Shown: positions 8,404 to 18,451, counted from the first letter of the stretch. The stretch: DNA of 64,000 bases from Allobranchiibius sp. CTAmp26 (GCF_017565405.1 NZ_JAGEKR010000010.1:124001-188000); one strand, 5' to 3'. Program-made: numbers and translations. The notes: generated by a model from the sequence alone, not told the origin.

Positions 8404-8448
8404 TCAAGGTGTAGGAACGGGTGAGGGCGAGTAGCCGCAGGAGGGGCC

Positions 8449-9879
8449 ATGGCGCAGTCGACGACCGACACGCGGGTGCCTGCGGCACGCGGGACCGGTG
8501 CCCGGCTGATGACCCAGTTGGAGCAGTTCTCCGCCGCACTGGATGAATGGCCGGACGCGCTGTGGCAGTTGGACGAGACTGCCCTGGCCAAGGTGGTCGG
8601 GTCGATGTTGCGGTTCTCCTCCCGGGCGGAGAACGTCGCTGCGTTGGCGACCTCGGACGCCCTGGGTCGCGGGACCGTGGCGAACTCGACCGCCACCGGG
8701 GCTCCGGCGTGGGTCGCCCAGCAGGCGGCGGGTGTCGACCCGACCGTGGTGCGCCGGGTCGGGGTCGTGGGGGTCGACTGTGCCGACCCGCGCAATCACG
8801 TCGTGGCGGAGGCGTTGGCGACCGGGTCGGCGAGTGTGCCGGTTGCGGCGGCCGCGTTGCGGGAGGTGCCGCGGATCCTGCCGCAACTGCCCTGCGCGGA
8901 CCGGGATGACCTGTTGGGTCGGTACCTGTCGCTGTCGGATCACGGTTGGCGGACTCTGCGGGAGCTGAGCACCCGGATCCTGGGCGAGTACGCCCCCGAA
9001 CGCCTCGTGCGAGACGAGGAACGCCAGCAGGACTGCGAATCGGTGTACTGGGCCGACCTACCTTCGGGGTTGACCCGGTTCGTCGCCGAACTCTCCGGCG
9101 GGCACGCCGCGGTGGTCAAACACGCCCTGCGCGCCCTGTCCGCACCCACACCACAGCCTTGCCCGACCGGCACCGACCCCAGCCCGATCAGCGGCGACGC
9201 TCATGCTCCGCTCGAAACCGGTCCCACCGTTCCCGAGCGAGACCTGCGCACGCCTGCGAAGCGCCGCGCGGACGCCCTGGTGCGGCTGGTCGACACCGCA
9301 GCCGGGGTCCTGGACGGCACTGCACCGCGGCCGGTCGGGGAATTCGGTGGCACCGCCAAGATCCTGATCACGCTGGACTACAACACCCTCCACGCCGGGC
9401 TCCGCAAGGCGGGACGACTCGGCCAACACGGTTCGACCGACGGCGGATCCGATCCGACGTACCTGCCCGGGATCGGACACACCACCGACGGGGACTACCT
9501 CGACGCGGGCACCCTGCGTCGATTGGCGTGCGACGCCGACCTCATCCCCGCCGTCCTCGGCACAGACTCTGAACCCTTGGACGTCGGCAGGGCCAAACGC
9601 CTCTTCACCGGCGGTTTGCGCACCGCGATCATCCACCGGGATCAGCACTGCACCTTCCCCGGCTGTGACCGGCCACCGGACTGGTGCGACGCCCATCATG
9701 TGAGGCCCTGGTGGGCCGGCGGAGAGACAACTTTGACCAACGCAGCACTGCTCTGCGCACGGCACCACACCATCGTCCACCGCGACCTGCTCACCGCCAC
9801 CGTCACCAACGTCGGCGTCACCTGGGACCTCACTCCAGGACGAATGCCCTGCCAACCCCGGCACCGATCAGCCGCCTAG
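8449..9879 (+). CDS. DUF222 / HNH endonuclease-domain protein (13E12 repeat family)
   Basis: 476 aa. A long DUF222 region (about 20-340) is followed by a C-terminal HNH domain: HCTFPGCDRPPDWCDAHH, then TNAALLCARHHTIVH, with paired CxxC-type cysteines. The family is multi-copy in actinobacteria (13E12 repeats of Mycobacterium) and its role is unclear; nuclease activity is inferred from the HNH motif. It has its own promoter and GGAGG Shine-Dalgarno. A 62-bp palindromic repeat begins 9 bp after its stop. Confidence 0.88.
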   Translation: MAQSTTDTRVPAARGTGARLMTQLEQFSAALDEWPDALWQLDETALAKVVGSMLRFSSRAENVAALATSDALGRGTVANSTATGAPAWVAQQAAGVDPTVVRRVGVVGVDCADPRNHVVAEALATGSASVPVAAAALREVPRILPQLPCADRDDLLGRYLSLSDHGWRTLRELSTRILGEYAPERLVRDEERQQDCESVYWADLPSGLTRFVAELSGGHAAVVKHALRALSAPTPQPCPTGTDPSPISGDAHAPLETGPTVPERDLRTPAKRRADALVRLVDTAAGVLDGTAPRPVGEFGGTAKILITLDYNTLHAGLRKAGRLGQHGSTDGGSDPTYLPGIGHTTDGDYLDAGTLRRLACDADLIPAVLGTDSEPLDVGRAKRLFTGGLRTAIIHRDQHCTFPGCDRPPDWCDAHHVRPWWAGGETTLTNAALLCARHHTIVHRDLLTATVTNVGVTWDLTPGRMPCQPRHRSAA

Positions 9880-9887
9880 ACGTGAGG

Positions 9888-9949
9888 CTGACGGCGTTCT
9901 CCGCCGTTGACGGCGTTCAAAGGCCGTCAACGGATGCGAACGCCGTCAG
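9888..9949. repeat. 62-bp palindromic repeat, copy A
   Basis: Two nested inverted repeats. Outer arms CTGACGGCGTTC (9888-9899) and GAACGCCGTCAG (9938-9949) pair perfectly; inner arms GTTGACGG (9906-9913) and CCGTCAAC (9924-9931) also pair. Copy B at 43674-43735 matches at 55 of 62 positions. Both copies sit at the 3' end of a gene. Confidence 0.85.
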
Positions 9950-10026
9950 GACAGGTCGCGTGGCCACACCGCCAGCGCGCCGCCGCTACGGTCGACGGGT
10001 CGACCACCACCAACGGAGGCACCAGC

Positions 10027-10674
10027 ATGTCGAAGGTCCGAGTCCACAACTTCTCCGTGTCGCTCGATGGATTCGCCACCGGCGAGGGGCAGACCCTGGA
10101 GACACCGTTCGGCCATGCGTCGATGCGGCTGATGCAGTGGGCGCTCGGCACCCGCACCTTCCAGGCGATGTTCGGTGAGGACGACGGCTCCAGCGGGGTG
10201 GACGAGGCGATGGCCTCCCGTTGGCAGACCGGTATCGGCGCGGAGATCATGGGGCGCAACAAGTTCGGCCCGCAACGCGGTCCCTGGCAGGACGAGGAGT
10301 GGACAGGGTGGTGGGGCGACAACCCGCCGTTCCACACGCCGGTCTTCGTGCTGACCCACCACCTACGGCCCGATCTCACGATGCAGGGCGGGACGACGTT
10401 CCACTTCCTGGACGCCTCGCCGGCTGAGGCGCTCGAGACCGCGCGCGAAGCGGCCGGCGACCTCGACGTGCGCATCGGCGGCGGGCCGTCGACCGTGCGC
10501 GACTTCCTGGCCGCCGACCTGATCGACGAGCTGCACCTCGCGCTGGTCCCCATCGTGCTAGGCCGCGGAGTGCGGCTCTGGGACGGCCTCGAGGGGCTGG
10601 AGGAGCGCTTCGACATCGAGGCGGTCAGCGCCCCCGGTGGAGTCACACACCTGACCCTGACCCGGAAGGCGTGA
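10027..10674 (+). CDS. Dihydrofolate reductase/RibD C-terminal domain protein
   Basis: 215 aa of the RibD_C/DHFR-like family (YyaP/YwjB type). It opens with VRVHNFSVSLDGFATG and has IGGGPSTVRDFLAADLIDELHLALVPIVLGRG, the typical NADPH-fold end. These proteins reduce pterin- or flavin-precursor-like substrates; the true substrate is rarely known and true folate activity is doubtful. GGAGG lies before ATG 10027. Single gene, separated from the HNH gene by the palindromic repeat. Confidence 0.85.
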   Translation: MSKVRVHNFSVSLDGFATGEGQTLETPFGHASMRLMQWALGTRTFQAMFGEDDGSSGVDEAMASRWQTGIGAEIMGRNKFGPQRGPWQDEEWTGWWGDNPPFHTPVFVLTHHLRPDLTMQGGTTFHFLDASPAEALETAREAAGDLDVRIGGGPSTVRDFLAADLIDELHLALVPIVLGRGVRLWDGLEGLEERFDIEAVSAPGGVTHLTLTRKA

Positions 10675-10683
10675 CGCCCGCGC

Positions 10684-11466
10684 TCACAGCAGCGAGAGCA
10701 GCACCGTGGCCAGGCCGTCGTCGTCGACCGTGCCGGTGATCTCGTCGGCCACGGCCAGCACGGCGTCCGGCGCCTGCCCCATCGCCACCCCGCGGGCCGC
10801 CCAGGTGAGCATCTCCACGTCGTTGTAGTGGTCGCCCACCGCGACGGTGTCCATCGGCTCGACGCCGAGCGTGCGGCGCACCTGCTCCAGCGCAGATGCC
10901 TTGGAGACGCCCTCGGGGTTGATGTCCAGCCACGCGGTGAAACCGATCGCGTAGTTCACCCCGTGCAGGCCGAGGCGCTCGGCCAAGGCGACGAAGTCCT
11001 CCGACGTGCCGGTCGGCGAGCGGAACGTCACGCGCGTGGTGCGGGTGTGCAACAGCTCCTCCCATGACACGACGCGCTGCTCCCCGAGCAGCTCACCCTC
11101 GGGGAACGGCGCGCTCACCAGGTACCCGACGCCGAGCTGCTCGCTCGCGACGACCCCGTCGGCCCACTGCCCCTCCAGCGCCATCAGGGCTCGCTCGGGG
11201 TCGAAGGTCACCGACTCCACGACGTCGTAGCCGCCGCGCCCGTCGAGCGTGATGGTTACCGCGCCGTTGGAGCACACGGCGTACGCCGGGCCGATGCCCA
11301 ACTCGGTGGCGATCGGCAGCGTGCCGATGAGCGACCGACCGGTTGCCAGGACGACATGGTGCCCGGCGTCGCGCACACGGGCGACGGCGTCGCGTACGAC
11401 GGGTGACAGCGACTCGTCGTAGCGCACCGTGGTGCCGTCGATGTCGAGTGCGATCAGAAGCGCCAT
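10684..11466 (-). CDS. Cof-type HAD phosphatase
   Basis: 260 aa. Motif I is ALDIDGTTV near residue 6, motif II ATGRS, and motif IV GDHYNDVEM, with a C2-type cap between. Cof-type HADs dephosphorylate sugar phosphates, pyridoxal phosphate or flavin precursors in the cytosol; the substrate here is unknown. The start at 11466 is chosen because the family N-terminus begins there and TAGGGT (minus strand, 11474-11479) is 7 nt upstream, suggesting a leaderless mRNA. Confidence 0.9.
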   Translation of the reverse strand: MALLIALDIDGTTVRYDESLSPVVRDAVARVRDAGHHVVLATGRSLIGTLPIATELGIGPAYAVCSNGAVTITLDGRGGYDVVESVTFDPERALMALEGQWADGVVASEQLGVGYLVSAPFPEGELLGEQRVVSWEELLHTRTTRVTFRSPTGTSEDFVALAERLGLHGVNYAIGFTAWLDINPEGVSKASALEQVRRTLGVEPMDTVAVGDHYNDVEMLTWAARGVAMGQAPDAVLAVADEITGTVDDDGLATVLLSLL

Positions 11467-11500
11467 GTGCGCCACCCTACGGAGCGCGAACCGCTTCTCC

Positions 11501-12142
11501 TCACAACCTGATTCGCAACACGTCGGCGTTGCGTTCGCGTACCAGCACGCCGACCGCGAGCGCAAGTGCCAGGAACCCGAGCAGCAGCTCGATCCACATC
11601 GCCCAGCCGACCGAGAACGTCACGGTGATGCCGGAAGCCTTCGCGTTGCTCGCCAACTTGCCGTAGAAGCCGCCCGACTGGGAGTTGACGACGACAGCGG
11701 AATAGATGACCACGGCGATCTGGGCGATGGCCGCGACCACTGCCGCGATGCCGGCCGGACGGGGGGATCTGCGTAGCCCGCGGAGCACACCAGCCACCAG
11801 GAGCACCGCGGCGCAGATGCACACCAGCCACCCGCCGAGGCTCGACGCGTGACCGGGAACGGGGGGCGCGTCGGCCACGTCAGTGCCGAGGTCGCCGAAC
11901 CCGTTGAGGTGGATGTGGAACAGGTTGCCGGAGAAGACACCGGTCAGGTGGAAGGCGACCACGGCCCACTGACCCCAGCACAACAGGACCATCACCAGCG
12001 CGACGGGCACCAGCAACCACGAGCCGACATTGCGACCTGCGGGTGCCGACTCCTCGGCGCCGGCCAGGTCCTCCTCGTCCACCGTGTCCTCGGAGTCGAC
12101 CTGCGGTGCTGCGTCCTTGCGCGTGCTGCCCTCGTCCGTCAC
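11501..12142 (-). CDS. Integral membrane protein, function unknown
   Basis: 213 aa. An acidic N-terminal tail (about 1-35, rich in Asp/Glu) precedes four membrane helices (about 40-62, 90-112, 122-145 and 178-203) with a loop carrying FHIHLNGFG. I do not recognise the family. The GTG at 12142 is favoured because a TACCCT -10-like box (minus strand, 12150-12155) lies 7 nt upstream, so it may have its own leaderless promoter although serS ends only 26 nt before it. Confidence 0.65.
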   Translation of the reverse strand: MTDEGSTRKDAAPQVDSEDTVDEEDLAGAEESAPAGRNVGSWLLVPVALVMVLLCWGQWAVVAFHLTGVFSGNLFHIHLNGFGDLGTDVADAPPVPGHASSLGGWLVCICAAVLLVAGVLRGLRRSPRPAGIAAVVAAIAQIAVVIYSAVVVNSQSGGFYGKLASNAKASGITVTFSVGWAMWIELLLGFLALALAVGVLVRERNADVLRIRL

Positions 12143-12168
12143 GCGATCGAGGGTAACGAGCAGGCCTG

Positions 12169-13476
12169 TCAGGCCGGCCGCAGCACCTCGAGCCCCAGGA
12201 AGGGCTGCAACGCGTGCGGCACCACGACGGAACCGTCGGCCTGCTGGTGGTTCTCCAGGATCGCGACCAGCCACCGGGTGGTGGCCAGCGTGCCGTTGAG
12301 CGTGGCGACGGTCTCGGTGCGGCCCTCTGCCGTGCGGTAGCGGGTGTTCAGCCGGCGCGCCTGATACGTCGTGCAGTTGGAGGTCGAGGTCAGCTCGCGA
12401 TAGCGACCCTGCGTCGGCACCCACGCCTCGCAGTCGAACTTGCGCGCCGCCGGGTTGCCGAGGTCGCCGGCCGCGGTGTCGATGATGCGGTAGGGCACCT
12501 CGATCTTGGCGAGCATGTCCCGCTCCCACATCAGCAGCCGCTCGTGCTCGGCCTCCGCGTGCTGCGGCTCGCAGTAGGAGAACATCTCGACCTTGTGGAA
12601 CTGGTGCACCCGCACGATGCCGCGGGTGTCCTTGCCGTACGACCCGGCCTCGCGTCGGTAGCAGGCCGACCATCCGGCGTACCGCTTGGGACCGCCGGAC
12701 AGGTCGAGGATCTCCCCGGCGTGGTAGCCCGCGAGCGCGACCTCGGACGTACCGGTCAGGTAGAGGTCGTCGGCCTCGAGTCGGTAGACCTCGTCGGCGT
12801 GCGCGTCGAGGAACCCCGCGCCCTGCATCACGTCGGCCTTCACCAGCGTCGGGGTGATCATCGGGGTGAACCCGTGGTGCACCGCCTGGGCGATGCCCAT
12901 GTTGAGCAGCGCCAGCTCGAGCTGCGCGCCGACCCCGGTGAGGAAGTAGAAGCGCGACCCGCCGACCTTGGCGCCGCGTTCCATGTCGATGGCGCCGAGG
13001 CGCTCGCCGAGCTCCAGGTGATCCAACGGCTCGAAATCGAACGCCGTGGGGTCGCCGTCGACCTCTCGCACAGTGAAGTTGTCCTCACCGCCGGAAGGCA
13101 CCCCGTCGACGATGACGTTGCCGATCCTGCGCAACCCCTGCTCGTACGCCGCGCCCGCCTCGCCGGCCGCGGCCTCCAGGGCCTTGACCCGCTCGCTCAG
13201 TGCACCCGCACGGTCCCGGGCCTGGTTGGCCGCGGTCTCCAGCTCGGCGGTGTCCCCGCCCTGCTTGCGTGCCGCGCCGAGCGCGCCCATCGCCTTGCCG
13301 ACGTCCTTGCTGACGGTCTTCTGCTCCGCGCGCGCCCCCTCGAACTCCTGCAGGGCCGATCGGCGGCGCTCGTCGGCGGCCAGCACCTCGTCGACCAGTC
13401 CCTCGTCGTCGCCCCGTGCGCGCTGGCTGGCACGCACCAGATCCGGATCGTCCCGCAGCAGTTTGATGTCGATCAC
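12169..13476 (-). CDS. serS: Seryl-tRNA synthetase
   Basis: 435 aa class II synthetase that charges tRNA-Ser. The N-terminal part (about 30-110) is the helical hairpin that reads the long variable arm, rich in Ala/Glu/Lys. The catalytic part shows motif 2 ([20 protein letters not shown]) and motif 3 ([18 protein letters not shown]). The GTG start at 13476 gives [16 protein letters not shown], the standard N-terminus. TAGCCT (minus strand, 13484-13489) lies 7 nt upstream, so the mRNA is probably leaderless. Divergent from a lipid-kinase gene. Confidence 0.97.
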   Translation of the reverse strand: MIDIKLLRDDPDLVRASQRARGDDEGLVDEVLAADERRRSALQEFEGARAEQKTVSKDVGKAMGALGAARKQGGDTAELETAANQARDRAGALSERVKALEAAAGEAGAAYEQGLRRIGNVIVDGVPSGGEDNFTVREVDGDPTAFDFEPLDHLELGERLGAIDMERGAKVGGSRFYFLTGVGAQLELALLNMGIAQAVHHGFTPMITPTLVKADVMQGAGFLDAHADEVYRLEADDLYLTGTSEVALAGYHAGEILDLSGGPKRYAGWSACYRREAGSYGKDTRGIVRVHQFHKVEMFSYCEPQHAEAEHERLLMWERDMLAKIEVPYRIIDTAAGDLGNPAARKFDCEAWVPTQGRYRELTSTSNCTTYQARRLNTRYRTAEGRTETVATLNGTLATTRWLVAILENHQQADGSVVVPHALQPFLGLEVLRPA

Positions 13477-13596
13477 GCGGGTCAGGCTACTGGCGTACCG
13501 CTGCGGTCTCCCAACCCGATTCGTACGGTGCGCCAGCTCGGACCGACGCTCGGGTAGGTTTCCCTCAACCACCGACGCAACGGAAGAGGCTGACAC

Positions 13597-14529
13597 GTGC
13601 GACAAGGCGCGGTCGTCGTCAACCCCAGCAAGTTCCGGCGGTTGGACCATCTGAAGGCCCTGCTCGAGCAGATCTTCCACGACTACGGCTGGGCCGAGCC
13701 GGTGTGGCTGGAGACCACGGTGGAGGACCCGGGCGTCGGGCAGGCGCGCGAGGCACTGACCAAGGGCGTGGACCTGGTCTGTGCGCTCGGAGGAGACGGC
13801 ACCCAGCGCTGCGTGGCCCAGGGCCTGGCCGATTCCGGGATGCCGCTCGGCATCCTCGCCGCAGGGACCGGCAACCTGCTCGCCCGCAACCTCAAGCTCC
13901 CCCACCACCGGTTCGCGGACGGCCTGCGGGTGGCGCTGTCGGGACAGGACCGCAAGATCGACCTGTCGATGGTGGAACTCGATGTCCACGGCGACGGGGT
14001 GTGGAGCGAGCCCGAGGTCGGGCTCGTGATGACCGGGATCGGCCTGGACGCGGAGATCCTGGCGGCCGCCGACGACACCCTGAAGGACCGGGTCGGCTGG
14101 CTGGCCTACCCCGCGGCGGGGATCCGCTACATCGCGCACGACCGGATGGAGGCCACGATCGCCCTCGACGGCGCGGCGGCGGGCCCGGCCGAGCAGATGT
14201 CCAGTGTGCTCATCGGCAACTGCGGACTGCTGACCGGCGGCATGCACCTGATGCCCGATGCCGTGATCGACGACGGCATCCTCGACACCGCGGTGCTGCG
14301 GCCGAACGGCCTGCTCGGTTGGCTGCCGCTCATCGGCCAGGTCGCGGTGGGCGCCCGCGGTGAGACCCGCACCATCGGCCGGCTGCGCTCCTCCAGCATC
14401 GAGGTCCGCTGTGCCGAACCGGCCATGGTGGAGATCGACGGCGACGTGCTGCGCCGCGCGTACGCCGTCCGGGTCACCGTCGACCCGCTGGCGGCGACCG
14501 TCCGCGTGCCCCGACCCCGCAGGACCTAG
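13597..14529 (+). CDS. Diacylglycerol/lipid kinase family protein
   Basis: 310 aa, DAGK catalytic fold of the DgkB/YegS type. The nucleotide motif is LGGDGT (residues 64-69), with [12 protein letters not shown] (about 90-101) and DGILDTAVL further on. It would phosphorylate a membrane lipid or related alcohol with ATP on the inner face of the membrane; the substrate is not determined. GTG start at 13597 with a GAAGAGG Shine-Dalgarno, and a TAGGTT -10-like box near 13554 that would give a short leader. Confidence 0.88.
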   Translation: MRQGAVVVNPSKFRRLDHLKALLEQIFHDYGWAEPVWLETTVEDPGVGQAREALTKGVDLVCALGGDGTQRCVAQGLADSGMPLGILAAGTGNLLARNLKLPHHRFADGLRVALSGQDRKIDLSMVELDVHGDGVWSEPEVGLVMTGIGLDAEILAAADDTLKDRVGWLAYPAAGIRYIAHDRMEATIALDGAAAGPAEQMSSVLIGNCGLLTGGMHLMPDAVIDDGILDTAVLRPNGLLGWLPLIGQVAVGARGETRTIGRLRSSSIEVRCAEPAMVEIDGDVLRRAYAVRVTVDPLAATVRVPRPRRT

Positions 14530-14532
14530 GTC

Positions 14533-15543
14533 TCAGTTCGCCAGCCGGCTGTGCTCGACGAGGGCGCCGGCCTGCTTGACCGTCCTCATCCGGGGCGACA
14601 CCTCCAGCGTGGAGATGCCGGGCACCGCGCCGACCTGACGAGTGACGAGTCGGTAGAGGTCCTGGTGGTCCCGGCACACGACCGCGGCCATCAGGTTGTG
14701 CGGGCCCGTGATCGCGGCCGCGAAGGTGACGCCAGGGATCCGGGCCAGGGCCTGCCCGCACGCCTCCAGGTCCGCCGGAGCGGCCGTCATCCACAGCTGT
14801 GCCGACACGTCCCACCCGAAGGCCTCGGCGGAGATGTCGAGGTCCAGGTGCGCTACCCCGAGACTGAGCAGGAAGTGCAGCCGCCGCGCCGCCCGCCCCT
14901 CGGTGATGCCCGCGGCCGCCGCGAGCTGCGCGTACGTCGACCGACCGTCGACGACCAACCGGTCCAGGATGGCCTGGTCCCCCGGGTTGAGCTCGGTGAG
15001 CACAGCCGGCGCGATGGTCTCCTCCCCGCCCGCGGTCGCCCGGAGGCGGCGTTCCTGCTCGGCCGTCAGCTCGTGCTGCAACCCGGCCCAGTCGTCGGCG
15101 CGCCCGGCCAGGAACGGGTGCAACGTCATCGCGGCGCTCACGCCGAGCACGGGTGCCGTGCGGGCGAGCCGCTCCAGGAGCAGGTCCTCCCGAGCCGCGG
15201 CGGTGCGCGACCGCACCACGCAGACCACCTCGGCCGCTCCCCCGCTGATGGACACCCAGCCGACGTCGTCCCGTTTCGCGAGTGCCTGAGCGAGCGAGGC
15301 GGTGCCGCTCGGCTTGCACTGGATCCGCACGACCCAGTTGCTCTGGCCCAGCGCCTCGGTGCTGAGCACTGCGGTGACCCGCACCACCCCGTCGGTCCGC
15401 AACCGTCGGTAGCGGCGGGCGACGGTCTGCTCGGAGGTCCCCAGCACCGCGGCGTACAGACTGAACGCCGCGCGCGGCGCCACCTGCAGGCATCGAACGA
15501 GTGCCTTGTCCAGTGCGTCCAGGCTGGCGGATTCCACGCTCAT
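14533..15543 (-). CDS. Double-module Lrp/AsnC-family regulator
   Basis: 336 aa, about twice the normal Lrp size. Module 1 (about 9-150) has an HTH (LDKALVRCLQ, AVLGTSEQTVARRYRRL) and a ligand domain; module 2 (about 185-330) repeats it (LNPGDQAILDRLV, AAAAGITEGRAARRLHFLL, then a RAM-like domain). Such fused tandem Lrp proteins occur in actinobacteria. It is divergent from a DHA2 exporter across 154 bp, so it probably controls that exporter in response to an amino acid or similar ligand (inference). Confidence 0.88.
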   Translation of the reverse strand: MSVESASLDALDKALVRCLQVAPRAAFSLYAAVLGTSEQTVARRYRRLRTDGVVRVTAVLSTEALGQSNWVVRIQCKPSGTASLAQALAKRDDVGWVSISGGAAEVVCVVRSRTAAAREDLLLERLARTAPVLGVSAAMTLHPFLAGRADDWAGLQHELTAEQERRLRATAGGEETIAPAVLTELNPGDQAILDRLVVDGRSTYAQLAAAAGITEGRAARRLHFLLSLGVAHLDLDISAEAFGWDVSAQLWMTAAPADLEACGQALARIPGVTFAAAITGPHNLMAAVVCRDHQDLYRLVTRQVGAVPGISTLEVSPRMRTVKQAGALVEHSRLAN

Positions 15544-15697
15544 ATGACGTTGTGTAGCAGAAATCCTCACCCGCCCGCCGAGAGGGCAGAGTTTGGGCGC
15601 CATTGCGCGGATAGTTCGTAACGAGTAGATATACCTGCGCCCCGCGTCATCGGCGCCCCGACATCCGACCGATCTCCATCCAAGGAGCACCCTTCAT

Positions 15698-17440
15698 ATG
15701 AGCACCAGCGGGAACACCCCTCGTGCCGACGCCGAACCGCCCGGCGCCTACCGGCCCGCGCACCTGGCCGCCGCGGACACTGCGACCGCGACGGCCACCG
15801 AAGCGCGATCCACACCGCGGCACCCGGCCCACCTGGCCGGCTCGGCCACCGATACGGCCGCCTCGCCCGATCAGGATCGGCAGTCCGAGACCACCGCGCC
15901 GGGCAACGGCAAGTGGTGGACCCTCGCGGCGGTCTGCTTCGGCACCTTCATGCTCCTGCTCGACGTGACCATCGTGAACGTCGCCCTGCCGGACATCCAG
16001 TCGTCCCTGGGCTCCAGCTTCTCGGACCTGCAGTGGGTCATCGACGCGTACGCGCTCACGCTCGCGGCACTCCTGCTCACCGCGGGTTCGCTCGCGGACA
16101 TCTTCGGCCGACGCCGGCTCTACATCGTCGGGCTGCTGCTCTTCACCGCGGCGTCCGCGCTGTGCGGCGCCTCGCAGAACACCTTGATGCTGCAACTGAG
16201 CCGGGGCCTGCAGGGTGTCGGCGGCGCCGTGATGTTCACCGTGTCCCTCGCACTGCTCGCGAGCGCCTTCCACGGCAAGGACCGCGGCACGGCGTTCGGC
16301 ATCTGGGGCGCCATCACCGGTGTCGCCGTGGCGATCGGTCCGGTCTTCGGCGGTCTGCTCGTCTCGAGCCTGTCGTGGCGGTGGATCTTCTTCGTCAACA
16401 TCCCGGTCGGCGCGGCCGCCCTGGCCATCACCGTCTTGCGGGTGGCCGAGTCGCGCAACCCGAAGGCGCAGCGCCCGGACTGGATCGGGTTCGTGCTCTT
16501 CACGGCATCACTCAGCGCCCTCGTCTACGCGCTCATCGAGTCCGGCCGCACGAGCTTCACCGACCGTCTCGTGCTCGGCTGCTTCGCGGCTGCCGTCGTC
16601 CTGATGGCCCTGTTCGTCGTGCTCGAACTGCGTTCCAGCAAGCCGATGCTCGACCTCAGCCTCTTCCGGCTACCGACGTTCTCCGGCGGCGCGATTGCGG
16701 CGTTCGGAATCAGCGCCGGCATCTTCTCGATGCTGCTCTACCTGACGCTCTACCTGCAGGACGTGCTGCGCTACAGCGCGCTGCAGACCGGTCTGCGGCT
16801 GCTCGTCCTGTCCGGCGCCATCCTCGTGGTCGCCACCATCGCGGGACGCGTGAGCTCGCACCTGCCGGTCCGGTTCCTCATCGGACCCGGTCTCGCGCTG
16901 ATCGGGATCGGGCTACTGCTCATGCGCGGGATCGACGCGTCGTCCGCCTGGACCCACCTCGTCCCCGGGATGGTCGTGTCGGGGATCGGGATCGGGATGG
17001 TCAACCCGCCGCTCGCCTCCACCGCCGTCGGTGTCGTGCCACCGCGCCTCGCCGGGATGGCCTCAGGGATCAACAGCACCTTCCGGCAGGTGGGCATCGC
17101 CACCGGAATCGCCCTGCTCGGCACGCTCTTCGCCTCGCGCCTGGACGACGCGATCCGGTCCGCCGCCGCTGGTGGTCCGCTCGCCGGACGCAGCGGATCG
17201 CTCGCCACCGCAGTGCAGTCCGGTCAGGTGTCCGCCGCGCTGGCGAAGCTGCCCAAATCCCAGGTGCCGATCGCGCAACACCTGGCCGCCGCGGGATTCA
17301 CCACGGCGCTCGACCGGATCCTGCTGATCGCCGGGATCATGACCCTGGTGGCGGCCGTGGCGTCGTTCCTGCTGATCCGCACGAAGGACTTCCACACGGC
17401 CGGCGACGGCGACTCGGCGGCCGGAGCCGAGCCCGCCTGA
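15698..17440 (+). CDS. DHA2-family MFS drug/proton antiporter
   Basis: 580 aa with 14 predicted membrane helices. It starts with an unusual 70-residue Ala/Thr-rich cytosolic tail containing the repeated phrase PAHLA (twice), then WTLAAVCFGTFMLLLDVTIVNVALPDI, the DHA2 signature (LDxTIVNVALP), and GSLADIFGRRRLY (motif A). It is likely to export amphiphilic toxins using the proton gradient, and is probably controlled by the divergent double Lrp regulator. AAGGAG lies upstream of ATG 15698. Confidence 0.92.
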   Translation: MSTSGNTPRADAEPPGAYRPAHLAAADTATATATEARSTPRHPAHLAGSATDTAASPDQDRQSETTAPGNGKWWTLAAVCFGTFMLLLDVTIVNVALPDIQSSLGSSFSDLQWVIDAYALTLAALLLTAGSLADIFGRRRLYIVGLLLFTAASALCGASQNTLMLQLSRGLQGVGGAVMFTVSLALLASAFHGKDRGTAFGIWGAITGVAVAIGPVFGGLLVSSLSWRWIFFVNIPVGAAALAITVLRVAESRNPKAQRPDWIGFVLFTASLSALVYALIESGRTSFTDRLVLGCFAAAVVLMALFVVLELRSSKPMLDLSLFRLPTFSGGAIAAFGISAGIFSMLLYLTLYLQDVLRYSALQTGLRLLVLSGAILVVATIAGRVSSHLPVRFLIGPGLALIGIGLLLMRGIDASSAWTHLVPGMVVSGIGIGMVNPPLASTAVGVVPPRLAGMASGINSTFRQVGIATGIALLGTLFASRLDDAIRSAAAGGPLAGRSGSLATAVQSGQVSAALAKLPKSQVPIAQHLAAAGFTTALDRILLIAGIMTLVAAVASFLLIRTKDFHTAGDGDSAAGAEPA

Positions 17441-17472
17441 GGTCGGCACGCCCGTCGACGGTGACGCAGTAG

Positions 17473-17510
17473 AGGCCGAGGGACGCAGGTCTACCTGCGT
17501 CCCTCGGCCT
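17473..17510. terminator. Bidirectional terminator between the exporter and pheA
   Basis: Perfect 18-bp stem (17473-17490 with 17493-17510) around a 2-nt centre, followed by TTTA on the plus strand. It serves two convergent genes. Confidence 0.85.
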
Positions 17511-17524
17511 TTACTGCGGCAGTG

Positions 17525-18451
17525 TCAGCGCTCGCCGCGCAGGTCGGCGAGCCAGCGGTCGGCGTCGGCGAAGGCGTCGTCGGTGGCGGTCAGCTGGATG
17601 CTGGCCTGCTGACCGTCGGCGCGGGGGTAGGAGCCGAGGAAGCGGACGTCGGCCGCGACCCGGCGCAGGCCCGTCAGCGCCTCACCGACCCGTGCGTCGC
17701 GCACGTGGCCCTCGAAGTCGATGGAGAAGCAGTAGCGGCCCATCACATCCCCCGTCGGACGTGACTCCAGGCGCGAGATGTTGATCCCGCGGGCAGCGAA
17801 CTGCTCCAGAAGCTCCAGCAGGCCGCCGGCGTGATCGTCGTACTGATAGACCACGACGGTCGTCTTGTCGGCGCCCGTCGGCGTGGGCAGCTCCCCCGGC
17901 CGCGCCGCGAGCACGAACCGGGTGACGGCGCCCGAGCGGTCCTCGATGTCGCTCGCCAGCACCTCCAGATCGGCGCTCTGCGCGGCGACCGGTGCGCACA
18001 CCGCGGCCTGGTAGCTGTCGACCCGCCCTGCTGCGAGGTCGGCAGCGGCTGCGGCTGTCGACAGCGTCGGCACGTAGACGGCGGCCGGCAGCTGCGAGCC
18101 CATCCAGCCCCGCACCTGTGCCCATCCGTGCGGGTGGGTGCCCACGGCGCGTACGTCGTCGCGAGTCGTCCCCGGGCGTACGGCGAGCACGAAGGTAATC
18201 GGCACCAGCACCTCGCCGATCACGGCCAACGGCTCGGCGGCGTGCAGCGCGTCGAGGGTCACGGAGACCCCGCCCTCCACCGAGTTCTCGATGGGCACCA
18301 TGGCGGCGTCGATCCCGCCCTCGCGCACGGCGGTGAGCGCCTTGTCAACGGAGGAGAACGGCACCTGCTCCTCACCCTCGGCCGCCGGCCACCCCGCCAG
18401 GGCGGCCTGCGTGAACGTGCCCACCGGGCCGAGGAATCCGTAGCGCGTCAT
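17525..18451 (-). CDS. pheA: Prephenate dehydratase
   Basis: 308 aa. Converts prephenate to phenylpyruvate in phenylalanine synthesis. Catalytic domain residues 1 to about 180: GFLGPVGTFTQAAL at the start, VPIENSVEGGVS, then DRSGAVTRFVL (TRF motif). A C-terminal ACT domain (about 197-275) has GGLLELLEQFAARGINISRLESRP, the phenylalanine-binding GALxxxL and ESRP motifs, implying feedback inhibition. Stand-alone enzyme without chorismate mutase, as usual in actinobacteria. A TACCCT box upstream overlaps the divergent promoter of the GDT1 gene. Confidence 0.96.
   Translation of the reverse strand: MTRYGFLGPVGTFTQAALAGWPAAEGEEQVPFSSVDKALTAVREGGIDAAMVPIENSVEGGVSVTLDALHAAEPLAVIGEVLVPITFVLAVRPGTTRDDVRAVGTHPHGWAQVRGWMGSQLPAAVYVPTLSTAAAAADLAAGRVDSYQAAVCAPVAAQSADLEVLASDIEDRSGAVTRFVLAARPGELPTPTGADKTTVVVYQYDDHAGGLLELLEQFAARGINISRLESRPTGDVMGRYCFSIDFEGHVRDARVGEALTGLRRVAADVRFLGSYPRADGQQASIQLTATDDAFADADRWLADLRGER

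Noticed and set aside
8449-9879. Active homing endonuclease or defence nuclease
   Set aside because: DUF222/HNH genes are multi-copy housekeeping-like families in actinobacteria; no intein, intron or defence partner is present.
12169-14247. Extended 692-residue SerRS
   Set aside because: The extension is antisense to the lipid-kinase gene; normal N-terminus and -10 box support GTG 13476.
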